Source: Aquabacterium sp. OR-4 (GTDB taxonomy: Bacteria > Pseudomonadota > Gammaproteobacteria > Burkholderiales > Burkholderiaceae_C). Taken from it: a stretch of DNA of 64,000 nt. The notes under the pieces were generated by a model. The model saw only the letters and a program-made list of their open reading frames with translations, did not search any database and was not told the DNA's origin. Made by a program: the position numbers and the translations under genes. Where the stretch lies: contig NZ_JAOCQD020000001.1 of NCBI RefSeq assembly GCF_025290835.2, forward strand, positions 186,001 to 250,000, in the 5' to 3' direction. Numbering within the stretch: position 1 is the first letter of the stretch; each line of letters opens with the position of its first letter. Shown piece after piece: positions 17,067 to 24,702 of the stretch.

Positions 17067-17897
17067 ATGGCGGGGGCGCCGGTGAGCGCCAGCGCCTACC
17101 GCCTGCGCCCGGTGGTGGCCGGCGACCTGCCGGCGCTGCTGCCCTGGCTGCGCCCGGGCGCGGCGCGCGGCCTGCCGCGGCCCGATGCCGATGCCGCGCT
17201 CGACGCCGTGCCGGCCGAGCAGTGGCTGCTGGTCGAGCAGCAGGGCCAGGCGCGTGCCTGCCTGCGCCTGCGCCGCGCCATCGGCCTGCTGCAGCCGCGG
17301 CCCTGGTACCACGTGGGCTGCGTGGTGCATGCCGCACCGGCGCTGAACCTGCAGCACCGCCAGCACACCCTGCTGCTGGGCAATGACCACACCGGCAGCA
17401 GCGAGCTGGCCGACCTGGCCTGGCAGCAGGCCGGCCGCAGCCTGGCCGAGCAGGCGGCGGCGCTGCGCGCCCTGGTGCAGGGCGCGCTGGCCCGCCTGGG
17501 CAGCCAGCGCAGCGCCTTTGCGTCGCGGCTGATCGTCGAGCTGCCCGGCCTGCGCGACGCGCAGGGCCGCTCGCCGTTCTGGCAAGGCCTGGGGCGGCAC
17601 TTCTATGCCGGCGATCCGCTGGCCGCGGCCGAGCGCTTCGGCCCCGACTGGCGCTGCCATGTCGCGGCCCTGCTGCCGCGCCAGCCGGTGTATGCCGCGT
17701 TCCTGACCGAGGCCGCGCAGGCCGCCATCGCCCAGGTCGACCCGGCCCACCGGCTGGCGATGGACACGCTGTGGCATGCCGGCCTGCGCTACGGCCACCA
17801 CATCACCATCGACGATGGCGGGCCGGTGTTCGAGGCCGTGGTGGATGCGCTGGACACCGCCGCGAGCCCGCCGCGCCAGGCCGCCGAGCCACGCTGA
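17067..17897 (+). CDS. aruG: Second arginine N-succinyltransferase subunit (AstA family, AruG-like), short
   Basis: A 276-residue AstA-family protein. YRLRPVVAGDLPALLPWLRP, LLLGNDHTGSSELADLAW, SPFWQGLGRHFYAGDP and IDDGGPVFEAVVDALD align with the family, but the protein ends soon after the DGGP segment, so it lacks roughly the last 40-70 residues of a normal AstA, and it also lacks part of the first lobe. In Pseudomonas two paralogues form the alpha and beta subunits of the arginine/ornithine succinyltransferase; this gene follows its partner by 43 bases, which fits that arrangement. The ATG at 17067 is used; GTG at 17082 is possible. Confidence 0.8.
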   Translation: MAGAPVSASAYRLRPVVAGDLPALLPWLRPGAARGLPRPDADAALDAVPAEQWLLVEQQGQARACLRLRRAIGLLQPRPWYHVGCVVHAAPALNLQHRQHTLLLGNDHTGSSELADLAWQQAGRSLAEQAAALRALVQGALARLGSQRSAFASRLIVELPGLRDAQGRSPFWQGLGRHFYAGDPLAAAERFGPDWRCHVAALLPRQPVYAAFLTEAAQAAIAQVDPAHRLAMDTLWHAGLRYGHHITIDDGGPVFEAVVDALDTAASPPRQAAEPR

Positions 17898-17979
17898 GAT
17901 ACCCGCACAGCGCCTGGGGTGGGCCCGCCAGCGGCTACCGTGCAGGCTGCCGTCACACGCTGCCCTGGAGACCCCGCGC

Positions 17980-18852
17980 ATGAGCGATTCGAACTACACC
18001 CCGCCCGCCGTCTGGACCTGGAACAAGGCCAGCGGCGGGCGTTTTGCCAGCATCAACCGGCCCGTTGCCGGGTCCACGCACGACAAGGCGCTGCCGGTGG
18101 GCCGCCACCCGCTGCAGCTGTACTCGCTGGGCACGCCCAATGGCCAGAAGGTGACGATCCTGCTGGAAGAGCTGCTGGCGCTGGGCCACGCCGGTGCCGA
18201 GTACGACGCCTGGCTGATCCGCATCGACCAGGGCGACCAGTTCGGCAGCGGCTTCGTGGCCGCCAACCCCAACAGCAAGATCCCGGCGCTGGTCGACCAC
18301 AGCGGCCCCGAGCCGGTGCGCGTGTTCGAGTCGGGCGCGATCCTGATGTACCTGGCCGAGAAGTTCGGCGCCTTCCTGCCCACCGCGCCGGCGGCCCGCG
18401 CCGAGGCGCTGAGCTGGCTGTTCTGGCAGATGGGCAGCGCGCCCTTCCTGGGCGGCGGCTTCGGCCACTTCTATGCCTATGCGCCGGCCAAGATCGAGTA
18501 CGCCATCGACCGCTACGCCATGGAAGCCAAGCGCCAGATGGACGTGCTGGACCGCCGCCTGGCCGACAGCGCCTACATCGCCGGCGACGCGTACACCATT
18601 GCCGACATGGCCATCTGGCCCTGGTATGGCGCGCTGGCCAAGGGCCAGCTCTACGGCGCGGGTGAGTTTCTCGGCGTGCACGAGTACAGCCACGTCAACC
18701 GCTGGGCCGACCAGATCGCCGCGCGCCCGGCGGTGCAGCGCGGCCGCATCGTCAACCGCACCCAGGGCCAGCCCGCCGCCCAGCTGCACGAGCGCCACGA
18801 CGCCAGCGACTTCCAGTTGCGCACGCAAGACAAGCTGCAGGGGGCTCAATGA
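17980..18852 (+). CDS. yghU: Glutathione-dependent disulfide-bond oxidoreductase (YghU-like GST)
   Basis: A 290-residue GST-fold protein of the Nu class. The N-terminal extension PPAVWTWNKASGGRFASINR and PLQLYSLGTPNGQKVTILLE, followed by NPNSKIPALVD and ESGAILMYLAEKFG, are characteristic of YghU/YfcG, which bind two glutathiones and reduce disulfides. The helical domain runs from about 135 to 260. GGAG precedes the ATG at 17980. Its stop overlaps the next GST start (ATGA at 18849). The link to the arginine genes upstream is unclear; the 82-base gap could hold a separate promoter. Confidence 0.9.
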   Translation: MSDSNYTPPAVWTWNKASGGRFASINRPVAGSTHDKALPVGRHPLQLYSLGTPNGQKVTILLEELLALGHAGAEYDAWLIRIDQGDQFGSGFVAANPNSKIPALVDHSGPEPVRVFESGAILMYLAEKFGAFLPTAPAARAEALSWLFWQMGSAPFLGGGFGHFYAYAPAKIEYAIDRYAMEAKRQMDVLDRRLADSAYIAGDAYTIADMAIWPWYGALAKGQLYGAGEFLGVHEYSHVNRWADQIAARPAVQRGRIVNRTQGQPAAQLHERHDASDFQLRTQDKLQGAQ

Positions 18853-19541
18853 GCCAGGCCGCCACCAACACCGCCGGCGGGCCGGGCGCCGGGCACGTCA
18901 CGCTGTACGACTGCGCCACCGCCCCCAGCCCGCGGCGTGCGCGCCTGCTGCTGGCCGAAAAAGGCGTGGCCCATGCCACCGTGCAGGTGGATCTGCGCAG
19001 CGGCGAGCAGCTGGGCGAGGCCTATCGCCGCATCAACCCGCAGTGCACCGTGCCGGCGCTGAAGGTCGACGGCGGTGCCGACGACGGCCTGCTGCTCACC
19101 GACAACGCCGCCATCGCCGCGTATGTGGACGCGCGCTGGCCCGAGCCGCCGCTGCTGGGCCGCACGCCGGCCGAGCGCGCCGAGGTGGCCAGCTGGCATT
19201 GGCGCGCCGAGTTCGAAGGCCTGATGGCGATTGCCGAGGCGCTGCGCAACAGCAGCCCGGCGATGGCCGGCCGCGCCTTGCCCGGCCCGGTGGACTACCC
19301 GCAGATCCCGGCACTGGCCGAGCGCGGCATCGCGCGGCTGCAGCAGTTCTTCCACACGCTCGACGCGCGCCTGGCCGAGCGCGAGTTCATCGCCACGCCG
19401 CACTTCAGCATCGCCGACATCGGCGCCGTGGTGGCGGTGGATTTCGCCCGCGTGGTGAAGCAAAAGCCCGACCCGCAGCGCCATCCCCACCTGCTGCGCT
19501 GGCGCGCCGCGATGGCGCTGCGGCCGGCGATGGCGCTGTAG
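18849..19541 (+). CDS. Glutathione S-transferase family protein
   Basis: A 230-residue canonical GST: thioredoxin-like N-terminal domain (VTLYDCATAPSPRRARLLLAE, then NPQCTVPALK and LTDNAAIAAYVD) and an alpha-helical C-terminal domain ending in FSIADIGAVVAVDFARV. The Ser in APSPRRAR takes the place of the usual activating Ser/Cys. It is translationally coupled to yghU by a 4-base overlap, so the two probably act together in thiol metabolism or detoxification. The substrate is not predictable. Confidence 0.88.
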   Translation: MSQAATNTAGGPGAGHVTLYDCATAPSPRRARLLLAEKGVAHATVQVDLRSGEQLGEAYRRINPQCTVPALKVDGGADDGLLLTDNAAIAAYVDARWPEPPLLGRTPAERAEVASWHWRAEFEGLMAIAEALRNSSPAMAGRALPGPVDYPQIPALAERGIARLQQFFHTLDARLAEREFIATPHFSIADIGAVVAVDFARVVKQKPDPQRHPHLLRWRAAMALRPAMAL

Positions 19542-19557
19542 GCCCGCGCAGCGCCTG

Positions 19558-20034
19558 TCAGCCCAGCGGCACCGGCAACAGGCCGGCGCGCTTGTACAAC
19601 GGATGCCCGGGTCGGCCGCTGCGCAGGCGCGTCAGGCAATGCGGGGCCTTCAGCAGGCCCAGCACCTGTTCGTCGCGCCCCAGCAGCGCACCGGGGTCGC
19701 CCCACGCACACAGCACCAGCGCGGCACGCGCCTGCAGGCGCTTGAGGTGCCGGTCGTTGTCGGGCCCGACCGGATCGGGCACCTGGCTCAGCACGGCCGG
19801 ATCGCGCGAACGCCAGGCAAACAGATTGCCCAGCAGCAGCGTGCCAAAGCCCCAGCGGCGGGCGTAGTTGATGCATACCCGCGAGGTGGCGTCGTCGTGC
19901 TCGGCATCGGCGGTCGACGGGTTCAGGCCGATGAACAGCACGGCCGGCAGCGCCGGCTCCCAGCAGCGCCGCAACGCGTAGCGGTAACGCCGGCAAGGCG
20001 ACAGCACGGCGCTGGCGGCTGCCGGCGTCAGCAT
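19558..20034 (-). CDS. DUF1643 domain protein
   Basis: A 158-residue protein with the DUF1643 pattern: YRYALRRCWEP near the N-terminus, VLFIGLNPSTADAEHDDATS, CINYARRWGFGTLLLGNLFAWRS and ALVLCAWGD. The family has a Rossmann-like look and unknown biochemical function; some members are near nucleic-acid or phage genes. Its ATG at 20034 overlaps the stop of the YdeI-like gene (ATGCTGA), so it is the last gene of a leftward operon beginning near 22484. Confidence 0.85.
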   Translation of the reverse strand: MLTPAAASAVLSPCRRYRYALRRCWEPALPAVLFIGLNPSTADAEHDDATSRVCINYARRWGFGTLLLGNLFAWRSRDPAVLSQVPDPVGPDNDRHLKRLQARAALVLCAWGDPGALLGRDEQVLGLLKAPHCLTRLRSGRPGHPLYKRAGLLPVPLG

Positions 20035-20594
20035 CGCAGCCCCGCCGCGCTGGCCTCGATCAGCCGGGCCAGGCGCGCGGCGCGGGTGGCGGGCTTCTTG
20101 GCCGTGGTGATGTGGTGCAGCGCCTGCTTGCGGTAGCCGGGCGGCGCGGCCTGCCAGTACAGCCAGGCGGTGGGCTGCTGCCGGAACAGCCGTTCTTCGT
20201 CGGCGCTGAGCGTGGCGGGCTCGGTCTGCTCGTAGGCGTAGACCATGGAGCGCTCGTCGCGCCGGGCCGCAAAGGCCGCGGCGCCGGCCGGCAGCATGCG
20301 GCCCTGGGCCGTCAGCGCCGCGTACTTGGCGATGTTCACCGCGCTCCAGATCGAGCCCGGTCGGCGCGGCGTGAAGCGGATCTGGTAGGCCTGCTCGTCG
20401 ATGCGCCGGCGCACGCCGTCGATCCAGCCCACGCACAGCGCCTCGTCCACCGAGTCGGGCCAGTTCATGCTGGGCCGGCCCGAGCCGAGCTTGTAGTAAC
20501 CGACGATCAGCGCGGCCTCGCTGGCCGCATGCTGCTGCAGCCAGCGGCCGAAGTCGGCGGCCGTGGCAAAGAAGCGCGGGGCAGGCAGCGGCAC
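20028..20594 (-). CDS. YdeI/OmpD-associated family protein
   Basis: The protein has the YdeI-like core: RFFATAADFGRWLQQHA, ALIVGYYKLGSGRPSMNWPD, EALCVGWIDGVRRRIDEQ and IRFTPRRPGSIWSAVN, followed by a C-terminal helical tail. Members are linked to resistance against cationic peptides or bacteriocins in a few species, but the chemistry is unknown. I set the start at GTG 20594 (188 residues), which begins where homologues begin and leaves an 8-base gap after the DUF2277 stop. A TTG at 20630 would make a 200-residue protein overlapping that gene by 29 bases. Confidence 0.8.
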   Translation of the reverse strand: MPLPAPRFFATAADFGRWLQQHAASEAALIVGYYKLGSGRPSMNWPDSVDEALCVGWIDGVRRRIDEQAYQIRFTPRRPGSIWSAVNIAKYAALTAQGRMLPAGAAAFAARRDERSMVYAYEQTEPATLSADEERLFRQQPTAWLYWQAAPPGYRKQALHHITTAKKPATRAARLARLIEASAAGLRC

Positions 20595-20601
20595 CAAGCG
20601 T

Positions 20602-20889
20602 CTAGTCCAGTGAAACGGAGAAATCGCCAAAGCGCGCCAGCGAGCGCGCGCGCGCCTTCTCGGCCTCGTCGTCTCGGTTCTTGGGCGGTGCGTGGGTGAC
20701 CAGGCTGCCGATCAGCTGCCGCGCCACGTCGGCCACCTGGGCCACGGCCAGGTCAAAGGCCGCCTCGTTGGCCTTGGACGGCAGGTTGAACCCACTGAGC
20801 TTGCGCACGAACTGCAGCGCGGCGTCGCGGATCTCGAGCTCGGTGGCCGGCGGCTCGAAGTTGAACAGCGTCTTGATGTTGCGGCACAT
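20602..20889 (-). CDS. DUF2277 domain protein
   Basis: A 95-residue protein starting MCRNIKTLFNFEPPATE, the hallmark N-terminus of DUF2277. ALQFVRKLSGFNLPSKANE follows, and the C-terminus is charged (RDDEAEKARARSLARFG). The invariant MCRNIK start, a Cys at position 2 and a conserved small helical body suggest a metal- or nucleic-acid-related role, but no function is established. It is 14 bases downstream of the phosphoesterase gene and upstream of the YdeI-like gene. Confidence 0.88.
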   Translation of the reverse strand: MCRNIKTLFNFEPPATELEIRDAALQFVRKLSGFNLPSKANEAAFDLAVAQVADVARQLIGSLVTHAPPKNRDDEAEKARARSLARFGDFSVSLD

Positions 20890-20903
20890 GCGGTGGGCCC
20901 GGT

Positions 20904-21698
20904 TCAGATGAAGGGGTAGGGCCCGGCTTGTGGGCCGATGGGGCTGAGGTGGCTGACCAGGCCTTCGCCCGGCTGCCAGCGGTGCAGCAGGCAGGCGGCC
21001 GGGCCGATGAAGGATTGCTCGGGCGCGCCGGGCAGAAAGTGCAGCGCGATCTGCGTGGTGGTGCTGGGGCAGGCGGCCACCACGGTGCCGGCCCAGCGGC
21101 GGAACATCAGCCGGTGCACATGGCCGCACAGCACCGCCTGCACCTGCGGGCTGGCGGCCACGATGGCCTCCAGCGGCGCCGCGTCGCGCAGGCGGTAGGC
21201 GTCCATGCTGGGCATGCCGCTGGCAAACGGCGGGTGGTGCAGCAGCAGCAGGGTGGGCTGCTGCGGCGCGGCGGCCAGCGTGCCGCGCAGCCAGTCGAGG
21301 CTGGCCGCATCGAGCACGCCGTGGTGGCGGCCGGGCAGGCAGGAGTCGAGCGCCACGACGCGCACCGGGCCTTCGTCGGCCACCCAGTGCAGCGGCCCGC
21401 TGGCGGGCAGGTAGGCATGGTCGGCAAAGGCCTGGCGCAGCGCCTCGCGGCCATCGTGGTTGCCGGGCATCAGGCGCAGGGGCAGGGTCAGCGGCCGCAG
21501 CAGCTCGCGCAACATGGCGTACTCGGCGGGCGCGCCCTCGTCGACCAGATCGCCCGAGATCAGCACCAGGTCGGGTGGTGGCTGCAGCTGCTGCAGGTGC
21601 GCAATGGCCTCGGCGAACATGCGGTTCGAGTCGACCACGCCCTTGTACAGCTGGCCGGCCGGGCGCACATGGGTGTCAGAGAGCTGGGCAATGAGCAT
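20904..21698 (-). CDS. Calcineurin-like metallophosphoesterase (CpdA/YfcE-type phosphodiesterase)
   Basis: A 264-residue class III cyclic-nucleotide-phosphodiesterase-like enzyme. The five metal-binding motifs are visible: QLSDTHV (D, H), SGDLVDEG (GD-x), PGNHD (GNHD), LLLLHHPPF (H) and LCGHVHR (GHxH). CpdA-type enzymes hydrolyse cAMP or other phosphodiesters using two metals. The substrate is uncertain; many such proteins in proteobacteria act on 2',3'-cyclic or glycerophosphodiesters. It follows an alpha/beta-hydrolase gene by nine bases in a leftward operon. Confidence 0.9.
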   Translation of the reverse strand: MLIAQLSDTHVRPAGQLYKGVVDSNRMFAEAIAHLQQLQPPPDLVLISGDLVDEGAPAEYAMLRELLRPLTLPLRLMPGNHDGREALRQAFADHAYLPASGPLHWVADEGPVRVVALDSCLPGRHHGVLDAASLDWLRGTLAAAPQQPTLLLLHHPPFASGMPSMDAYRLRDAAPLEAIVAASPQVQAVLCGHVHRLMFRRWAGTVVAACPSTTTQIALHFLPGAPEQSFIGPAACLLHRWQPGEGLVSHLSPIGPQAGPYPFI

Positions 21699-21707
21699 GG
21701 CGGGCGA

Positions 21708-22484
21708 TCATGCCTGCAGCGGCGCGGCCGGCCAACCGCCGGGGGGCATCTGCAGCACCGCCCGGGCCACCAGATCGGGCTGGCTGAACTGCGGAAAGTG
21801 CCCGCTCGCATCGGCCGGCACCTGCCGGCCCAGCGGCGACAAGGCCGCCAGGCGCTGCTGGTGCAGCGCGCGGGCCGCCAGCAGCGCCCGCGGCGTGGCC
21901 CAGGTCAGGGCCGGCCGCTGGCCGGTGAGCACGGTCAAGGGCAGGGGCGGAAAGCCGGGCGCGGCCAGCAGCTCGGCCGCCGACGCACGCGCGTGCAGGG
22001 TTTCGTGGTGGGGATGCAGCGGCCACAGCCGCTGGCTGACCCGCGCCAGCGCGCGCTGCAGGCGGCTTTCATGCAGCGGCAGCTGCAGCACATCCTCGGG
22101 TGCGGTGGCCTCCAGCAGCACCACGCCGGCCACCTGGGCCGGGCAGGTGCGCGCCAGCAGGTTGGCCACCAGGCCACCGAACGAATGCGCCACCAGCACC
22201 CACGGCGGCGGCAGTTGCAGCGTGGCCAGCAGCTGCAGCAGGTCGGCCACCATCACGCTGGCGGTTTGCGGCCGGGCCGGCGCCGCGCTGCGGCCGATGC
22301 CGGGCCGGTTGTAGGCCAGCGTGGTGCCGCTGCCGGCCAGGCGCGGCAGCAGCAGGTGCCAGCCGTGCAGCGGGCCGCCAGAGCCGTTGATCAGCACCCG
22401 CACCGGCCCGCCGTGCCCCTGGCACAGGTACTCGACGCGGCGGCCGTCGAGCTCGACGCATTGGCTGGGTGGCAGTGGCGTCAT
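21708..22484 (-). CDS. Alpha/beta hydrolase
   Basis: A 258-residue alpha/beta-hydrolase. VLINGSGGPLHGWHLLLPRL carries the oxyanion-hole strand, LVAHSFGGLVANLLA the nucleophile elbow (GHSFGG-like, here AHSFGG), and DASGHFPQFSQPD the catalytic His. The cap is small and Pro/Leu-rich. Substrate unknown; esterase, lactonase or C-C hydrolase activity are all possible. AGGA lies before the ATG at 22484. It heads the leftward operon 22484-19558. Confidence 0.85.
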   Translation of the reverse strand: MTPLPPSQCVELDGRRVEYLCQGHGGPVRVLINGSGGPLHGWHLLLPRLAGSGTTLAYNRPGIGRSAAPARPQTASVMVADLLQLLATLQLPPPWVLVAHSFGGLVANLLARTCPAQVAGVVLLEATAPEDVLQLPLHESRLQRALARVSQRLWPLHPHHETLHARASAAELLAAPGFPPLPLTVLTGQRPALTWATPRALLAARALHQQRLAALSPLGRQVPADASGHFPQFSQPDLVARAVLQMPPGGWPAAPLQA

Positions 22485-22626
22485 CGTTCGTCCTGGCGGG
22501 TCGGTGCGGTGCGGTGCGGGTCGGGTCGGGGCCGTCGGCCGCGTGTGGGCCGGGGCTGGTGCAGCGCTTGCTTGGCCTGGGCCAGGGCGCGGCCATGTCG
22601 GTCGCGCGCCGTTCAAACCGCACACG

Positions 22627-23115
22627 ATGGACTGTTCGGGTCGCGATGTTGCCAAACCTTCGTCCGACGCGGCCGCGCCGGCCACGCCCTGGGTGGTGTG
22701 GAACGGCCTGTTCGGCCTGATCGACGAGGCCGTGCTGGGCCGGGTGGACAGCGGCCCCGGCGGCCGCCGGGCCTGGATGGCGCAGCCGTTCGAGATGCTG
22801 GGGCCGTTGGATCTGGACACCCTGCTGGCGCAGGGCCGCATCGCCTTTGCGGCCTGCCTGGTGATGTCGCGCGAGCGCTGGCGGGCCGATCAGGACACGC
22901 TGCGGCGCGAGGCCCGGGCGCAGCGCCGCGCCGCGCAGCGCCGCGCCGCGCAGCAGCGCCGCCAGACCGGCAGGGCCCGGGCCTTCAGGCGCCGGCCAGC
23001 AGGCGGCGGCGGCGCGCCAGGCTCTCGGCGGGCCAGCAGGCCTCGCGGTCGTAGTACTCGGCCATGGCCGGCACGCCGGGCGGCAGCAGCACCCAGGGCT
23101 GCTTGCTGTTGGTGA
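22627..23115 (+). CDS. Hypothetical protein, Arg/Ala-rich C-terminus
   Basis: This 162-residue frame does not match a family I recognise. The first 100 residues look protein-like (WVVWNGLFGLIDEAVLGRVD, then WMAQPFEMLGPLDLDTLLAQ and IAFAACLVMSRERW) and end in a charged RRAAQ repeat helix. The rest is Arg/Ala/Gly-rich and overlaps the 3' end of the opposite-strand GFA gene by 131 bases, so the true end may be a late, unselected tail. No other gene covers 22627-22984. No clear ribosome binding site is visible. Confidence 0.5.
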   Translation: MDCSGRDVAKPSSDAAAPATPWVVWNGLFGLIDEAVLGRVDSGPGGRRAWMAQPFEMLGPLDLDTLLAQGRIAFAACLVMSRERWRADQDTLRREARAQRRAAQRRAAQQRRQTGRARAFRRRPAGGGGAPGSRRASRPRGRSTRPWPARRAAAAPRAACCW

Positions 23116-23500
23116 AGATGTGGATGTCGGGCGGCAGGTGGTCGGGCGCGTCGAGCGTGCCCACGCGCACGAAGGCCACCTTGGCACCGGCGCCGGCGTA
23201 GTGGCTCCACAGCGCGATGCGGCACTGCGGGCAGCGCGCGATCTGCTGGCCGCGGCCGCTTTGGCTGGGCGTGTGCACCCGCTCGGGCGCCAGCGCGCCG
23301 ATCGACGCCACGCGCTCGCTCTCGATCATCGCGTTCAACGCAAAGGCCGCGCCGCTTTCGCGCTGGCACCAGCGGCAGTGGCAGCAGTGGGTGAACAGCG
23401 GCCGCGTGGCCATGCGGTAGCGCACGGCGCGGCAATCGCAACCGCCTTCCAACGGAAAGGGCGCGGGGCCTTCGGCGGCCGGCGGCTGGGTCAGGGACAT
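22985..23500 (-). CDS. GFA (CENP-V/GFA) domain zinc protein
   Basis: A 171-residue protein of the glutathione-dependent formaldehyde-activating enzyme fold. The zinc cysteines are in place: EGGCDCRAVRY, THCCHCRWCQRESGAAF and ARCPQCRIALW. Most members are not true formaldehyde enzymes and have no known substrate. The start at 23500 matches the family N-terminus. Its 3' end overlaps an Arg-rich frame on the other strand. Confidence 0.88.
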   Translation of the reverse strand: MSLTQPPAAEGPAPFPLEGGCDCRAVRYRMATRPLFTHCCHCRWCQRESGAAFALNAMIESERVASIGALAPERVHTPSQSGRGQQIARCPQCRIALWSHYAGAGAKVAFVRVGTLDAPDHLPPDIHIFTNSKQPWVLLPPGVPAMAEYYDREACWPAESLARRRRLLAGA

Positions 23501-23652
23501 GGCGGCAAACTCCTGGGGTCAGGCGGCTGGTCGAGCGGCAGATGGGGCAGCGGCAACGGCGGGCTGCCCGGCAGGATAAGACACCGGCATCGGCCAGCCG
23601 GGGCCAGCCGGGGCCAGCGGGGCGCGGCCGCTGGGCCGCTGGTGGCCAGGCT

Positions 23653-24510
23653 TCAGTAGTCGGTCCAGCCGCCGCTTTGCAGGGTGTGGCGAATGGCCAG
23701 CGCGCTGCGCACCAGGGCCGGGGCGATCTCGTCGCTCAGGCGCTTGCCCTGCAGGCGGGCGGCCGGCCCGCCCACGGTGAGCGACAGCGGCTCGCGGCCG
23801 TCGCCCAGGTCGATGGCCACGCCGGCGGCGCTGATGTCGGCCTCCCACTCGGTCTCGCTGGTCACGTAGCCCAGCTGGCGCTGCTGCAGCTGCGCGCGCT
23901 CGAGCCCCTGGCGCAGCTGCGGCCAGGCCGGCCGCGGCGGTGCGTTGCCGCGCGCCGGCTGCTGGCTTTCGGCTTCCAGATCGCTCAGCAGCCGGGCCTG
24001 CTCGGCCGGCTGCAGCGCCACGTACAGCGCCCGGCCCATGGCGGTGCTGGCCAGCGGCAGCTGGGTGCCCACGTCCAGCCCCAGGGTCAGCGGCGCGGCG
24101 CTGCGGCAATGCGCCACGTAGACCATGGTCAGGCTGCGCCGCACGCCCAGCGACACGGCGGCCTGGGTCTCGTCGGCCAGCGCCTGCATGTGCGGGCGGG
24201 CGATGCGGCCGATGTCGAAGTTGTTGAGCATCGAGAAACCCAGCGCCAGCACCCCGGGCGCCAGCGCGTACTCGCCACGCGTGCCGCGGTGGCGCAGGTA
24301 GCCCAGCGCGGTGAGCGTGAAGGTCAGGCGCGACACCGTGGCCTGCGGCAGGCCGGTGCGGCGCGCGATCTCCTGGTGCGCCAGCCAGCGGTCGGCCGGC
24401 CGGAAGCTGCGCAGCACCTCCAGGCCACGCGCCAGCGCGGTGACGAAGCGGCGGTCTTCGGCCACCACCGCCAGGGCATCGCTGCCGGCGAGTTCGCGTT
24501 GTCGGCCCAT
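23653..24510 (-). CDS. IclR family transcriptional regulator
   Basis: A 285-residue regulator with an N-terminal winged helix (about 20-85; FVTALARGLEVLRSFR and EIARRTGLPQATVSRLTFTL) and an effector-binding IclR domain (about 100-275; PLASTAMGRALYVALQP, then GYVTSETEWEADISAAGVAI). IclR proteins bind small organic acids and control catabolic genes. It is divergent from a Bug-type binding protein; a perfect inverted repeat lies between the two genes. The ATG at 24510 matches the family start; the frame stays open further upstream without homologous content. Confidence 0.9.
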   Translation of the reverse strand: MGRQRELAGSDALAVVAEDRRFVTALARGLEVLRSFRPADRWLAHQEIARRTGLPQATVSRLTFTLTALGYLRHRGTRGEYALAPGVLALGFSMLNNFDIGRIARPHMQALADETQAAVSLGVRRSLTMVYVAHCRSAAPLTLGLDVGTQLPLASTAMGRALYVALQPAEQARLLSDLEAESQQPARGNAPPRPAWPQLRQGLERAQLQQRQLGYVTSETEWEADISAAGVAIDLGDGREPLSLTVGGPAARLQGKRLSDEIAPALVRSALAIRHTLQSGGWTDY

Positions 24511-24572
24511 CGTCTGCCTGCTCTTTCCTTTTATTCCGCCAAGAGAAATGGTGAAGGCGAGCCACGGCGCCG

Positions 24573-24605
24573 GCCTGTCGCCCCAGCGACAGGCGATGCT
24601 GTCGC
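24573..24605. promoter_or_regulatory. Inverted repeat, candidate IclR operator
   Basis: GCCTGTCGC (24573-24581), a 4-base spacer and GCGACAGGC (24586-24594) form a perfect 9-base inverted repeat. A third half site, GCTGTCGC, follows at 24598-24605. It lies in the 192-base divergent gap between the IclR gene and the Bug binding-protein gene, 63 bases upstream of the regulator start, so it is a natural candidate for auto- and cross-regulation. Confidence 0.55.
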
Positions 24606-24702
24606 TTTCCCTATGTGGCGCCCTGCAGCGTTGTGCGCGGCCTGCGCGCTGCCTAGACTGCCGGCTCTGCTGCCAACGCGCGTTCCAATGCGCGGAATGA
24701 CC

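Noticed and set aside
22500..22530. GGTGCGGTGCGG short tandem pattern
   Set aside because: It is a brief simple-sequence patch in a non-coding gap with no further structure.
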